Positions 62,087 through 64,000 of a stretch of 64,000 bases of DNA are shown in pieces. Position 1 is the first letter of the stretch, and every line of letters begins with the position of its first letter. Position numbers and translations under genes: made by a program. Source of the stretch: Panagrolaimus kolymaensis (taxonomy: Eukaryota > Nematoda > Chromadorea > Rhabditida > Panagrolaimidae); NCBI GenBank assembly GCA_028622995.1, contig JAJQJQ010000005.1, forward strand, positions 4,278,001 through 4,342,000. The letters are read 5' to 3'. The notes beneath the pieces are model-generated. The model saw only the letters and a list, made by a program, of their open reading frames with translations, had not been told where the DNA came from and searched no databases.

Positions 62087-63010
62087 TCTTCGTTTCATCA
62101 ATATGTAAAGAATATTTCCATTTTTAATTATCTTTTGTTTATTCTTTTTTACGCTGAATATTCGCCTGTTTATTTTAATAAAGATTTTAAAACCACTTGT
62201 TTGTTTATTACTCTTGTACAGTATTAACTTTAAAGTAACTATTGAAATCAGGGGTATTTTCGCTGATTACAGATTCCAATGGTTCAGAAAGGGTTTAGCT
62301 TATATTTTTCGACTGCAACTTAAAAAATCTTTAAATTTTTGAAGTGGATATTATTTATCATGTTTGCTTGAATTTTTTTACAGATTGCTTAGAACGACGG
62401 CGAAGCGATGAATGCGTTTTCCTAAAAAAAATGAAATAAGAATGAAAAGTTTGAGAATAAAGCATTTTCATATGCAAATTCGAAATCCATTCTTTTTAAC
62501 CAAACGGCTCACCTCTTTACATATTTACTTTTCGAAATTTTCCATACGAAGTGTCCAGGTTTTTCAAGAAAAAATCAATTCTTATTTTTATAAGGGATTC
62601 TTGCACTGATTTCAGATTCGAATTTTTCAGAAATGGTTTAGCAGAGTAAAAACTCGTTATGGAAAAATTTTTAATGTCACGTTTTTGCAAGGAAAAAAAT
62701 ATTCCGTTGTAGTTTTTCCCACTATGGTTTCAGAATCCAAAATATAAACCATTCTTCCTCCACCATTGAAAATCAACGTGAGAAATACATATTTACATTT
62801 CTCATGAAAAAATACAATATAAAAAAGGAAGGCGTTTTTGGCAGTGAACTGAAACATGATACTTTGAACCTTTTAATTTCTATGTTTTTGCACACACCTC
62901 CTTAAATTTATATAGAAGTTGCTTTTGAGTAATTTTGTTAATCTTTTATATAATAAATGCAATCTCTTATTTTAATACAACATAATATTTTGCAGTAGTC
63001 TTTACCTGGA
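62087..63010. other. Intergenic with a diverged direct repeat
   Basis: About 920 bp. Two 37-bp copies (62263-62299 and 62606-62642) with 5 mismatches start CTGATT and share CAGATTC and TTCAGAAA...GGTTTAGC. No gene supported. Confidence 0.6.
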
Positions 63011-64000
63011 ATGGATTTTGACCAATTGGTTATCACTCAAATCATTCGATTTATCCTAGGATTTATTTGTGTTTTTGGAAACATTTTTATTATTTGTTTA
63101 TTTTGTAAATTTAAAAAGCTTCGAAAAGCACCTTATAATGTTTTAGTGGCTTTATTGGCTATTGCTGATCTTCTATCAGGTTTGATACTGTATGCTTTTA
63201 CATTGATCAAATTAGTTTTAGGTTTTGGTGTTATTATTCGAGCATCATATGGAATGTATACAGCCACACATAACATTGAAGTTTTTACCAAACGCGCTTG
63301 CCAATTAGCTAATATTGTTTCGGGTTTTGGAATAACTAGTAATCAAGCAATTATTACTGGAATTGCAGCTGATAGACTAACAGCAGTTTGGCATCCAACA
63401 ACATATTCAAAAAATCTTTCAATGGTTTGTTTTTGCTTTTGGTTAGATTGGAAGTTCGCCTCTTCTAAAAATTGTTTAGCGGAAGTAAAAAAAAAGAAGT
63501 CGTTTTCATTTTTGGACAGAGTGAGAGAACCACTTATCCATTTGCAAAGCTATTTATATACAAAAAATGCAAAAAATAAAAACAAGAAAGAAGTAATTAT
63601 AGAATTAAATTAATGAGTTCAGACATAAGCGGGCATAAAGCATGTAATGGCAGCAGTTATTTTTGGAGTTTTTTTGTTGGCATAGTTGATGACACAGTAT
63701 TTCACAATTTTTTCATACTTTCAGTGGCTAATAATAATGCTTCTTCAATTTTCATTATTTTAATAACAACAAAAAAAATTCTATTAGCTCACATTTAATT
63801 TTCCAAGTTTTTGCATTTGCTAAATGAATGAAAGGTTCCAAAAATAAAAATAAATGTTTTAGCGCTATTTAGACTATGAGTTTACTAGAAAAATTCAGTA
63901 ATTTTTTAGCAAAAGTTAGCCATTGTCTTTTTCTCTTTTTTCAGGTAATTCCATTTTCATCATTTATAATTGCAACTATTTACACTGCACTCTTAGGATA
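63011..64000 (+). CDS. Rhodopsin-type GPCR, nematode chemoreceptor-like (3' end outside window)
   Basis: Exon 63011-63424 encodes the first 138 residues and exon 63945 onward continues in phase 0 to the window edge. TM1 contains GFICVFGNIFIICLF with the conserved Gly-Asn, TM2 has NVLVALLAIADLLSG (the Leu-x-x-x-Asp motif), a Cys (KRACQLAN) precedes TM3, and TM3 ends ADRLTAVWHPTTY, an Asp-Arg-Leu version of DRY. The second exon opens with VIPFSSFIIATIYTALLG, TM4. The style is that of the srsx-type receptors of nematodes, but the class is not certain from this part. The 520-bp intron is unusually long for this window. Confidence 0.78.

Overview
This is eukaryotic DNA from a small-genome animal, most likely a nematode. 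The genes are split by short introns (mostly 45-60 bp, GT...AG with T-rich acceptors), the DNA is strongly AT-rich, and intergenic DNA is full of A/T homopolymer runs. Nematode-like signs are a DM-domain protein with two DM domains (the MAB-3/DMD-3 arrangement), two GILT-like thiol reductases, a nurf-1 locus cut into N- and C-terminal units, acceptor-like pyrimidine-AG sites just upstream of several start codons (as for spliced leaders), and one gene pair with operon-like spacing. I cannot name the species. All exon models below were joined by hand from reading frame, splice phase and family similarity.

Layout. 1-3 kb: the 3' part of KRI1 (+), then a DNAJC9-like J-protein (-). 3-8.4 kb: a GILT-like gene with two possible first exons. 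8.6-16 kb: a dense housekeeping block with proteasome alpha-7 (-), BCS1 (+), ribosomal protein eL37 (-), UTP13/TBL3 (+) and PNO1 (+); the last two are 170 bp apart and look like an operon of small-subunit processome genes. 16.6-18.6 kb: double-DM-domain transcription factor (-) with 6.6 kb of gene-free DNA upstream. 25-33.7 kb: PGAP2-like gene (-), 17-beta-hydroxysteroid-dehydrogenase type SDR (+), succinyl-CoA ligase alpha (+) and a small secreted peptide precursor (-). 33.7-40.9 kb: gene-poor, holding a nearly perfect 1-kb palindrome. 40.9-43.7 kb: a second GILT (+) and a peptide-receptor-like GPCR (-). 43.7-50.5 kb: gene-poor. 50.5-60.7 kb: the NURF301/BPTF homologue (-). 61.4-64 kb: a small coiled-coil protein (+) and the 5' part of another GPCR (+).

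The most unusual content is a set of four short elements at 4083-4532, 28013-28230, 44295-45442 and 46408-46830. Each has terminal inverted repeats starting CAG or TAG, an exact 8-bp target-site duplication, and two inward-facing arrays of one short GC-rich motif around an AT-rich core. The motif differs in each: CGGTTTT, GCCTCC, TTCCGC, GGGGAC. They look like non-autonomous hAT-type transposons whose subterminal repeats have expanded into microsatellite-like arrays. Other points worth a check are the nurf-1 isoform layout (alternative terminal exon, frame-compatible full-length splice, internal first exon, no bromodomain seen), the GILT gene with a secretory versus membrane-anchor first exon, the palindrome and the orphan secreted peptide.

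Functionally, KRI1, UTP13, PNO1 and eL37 all serve ribosome assembly or structure; BCS1 and SUCLG1 are mitochondrial; nurf-1 and the DM factor are nuclear regulators. No CRISPR array, rRNA gene or viral gene was seen.
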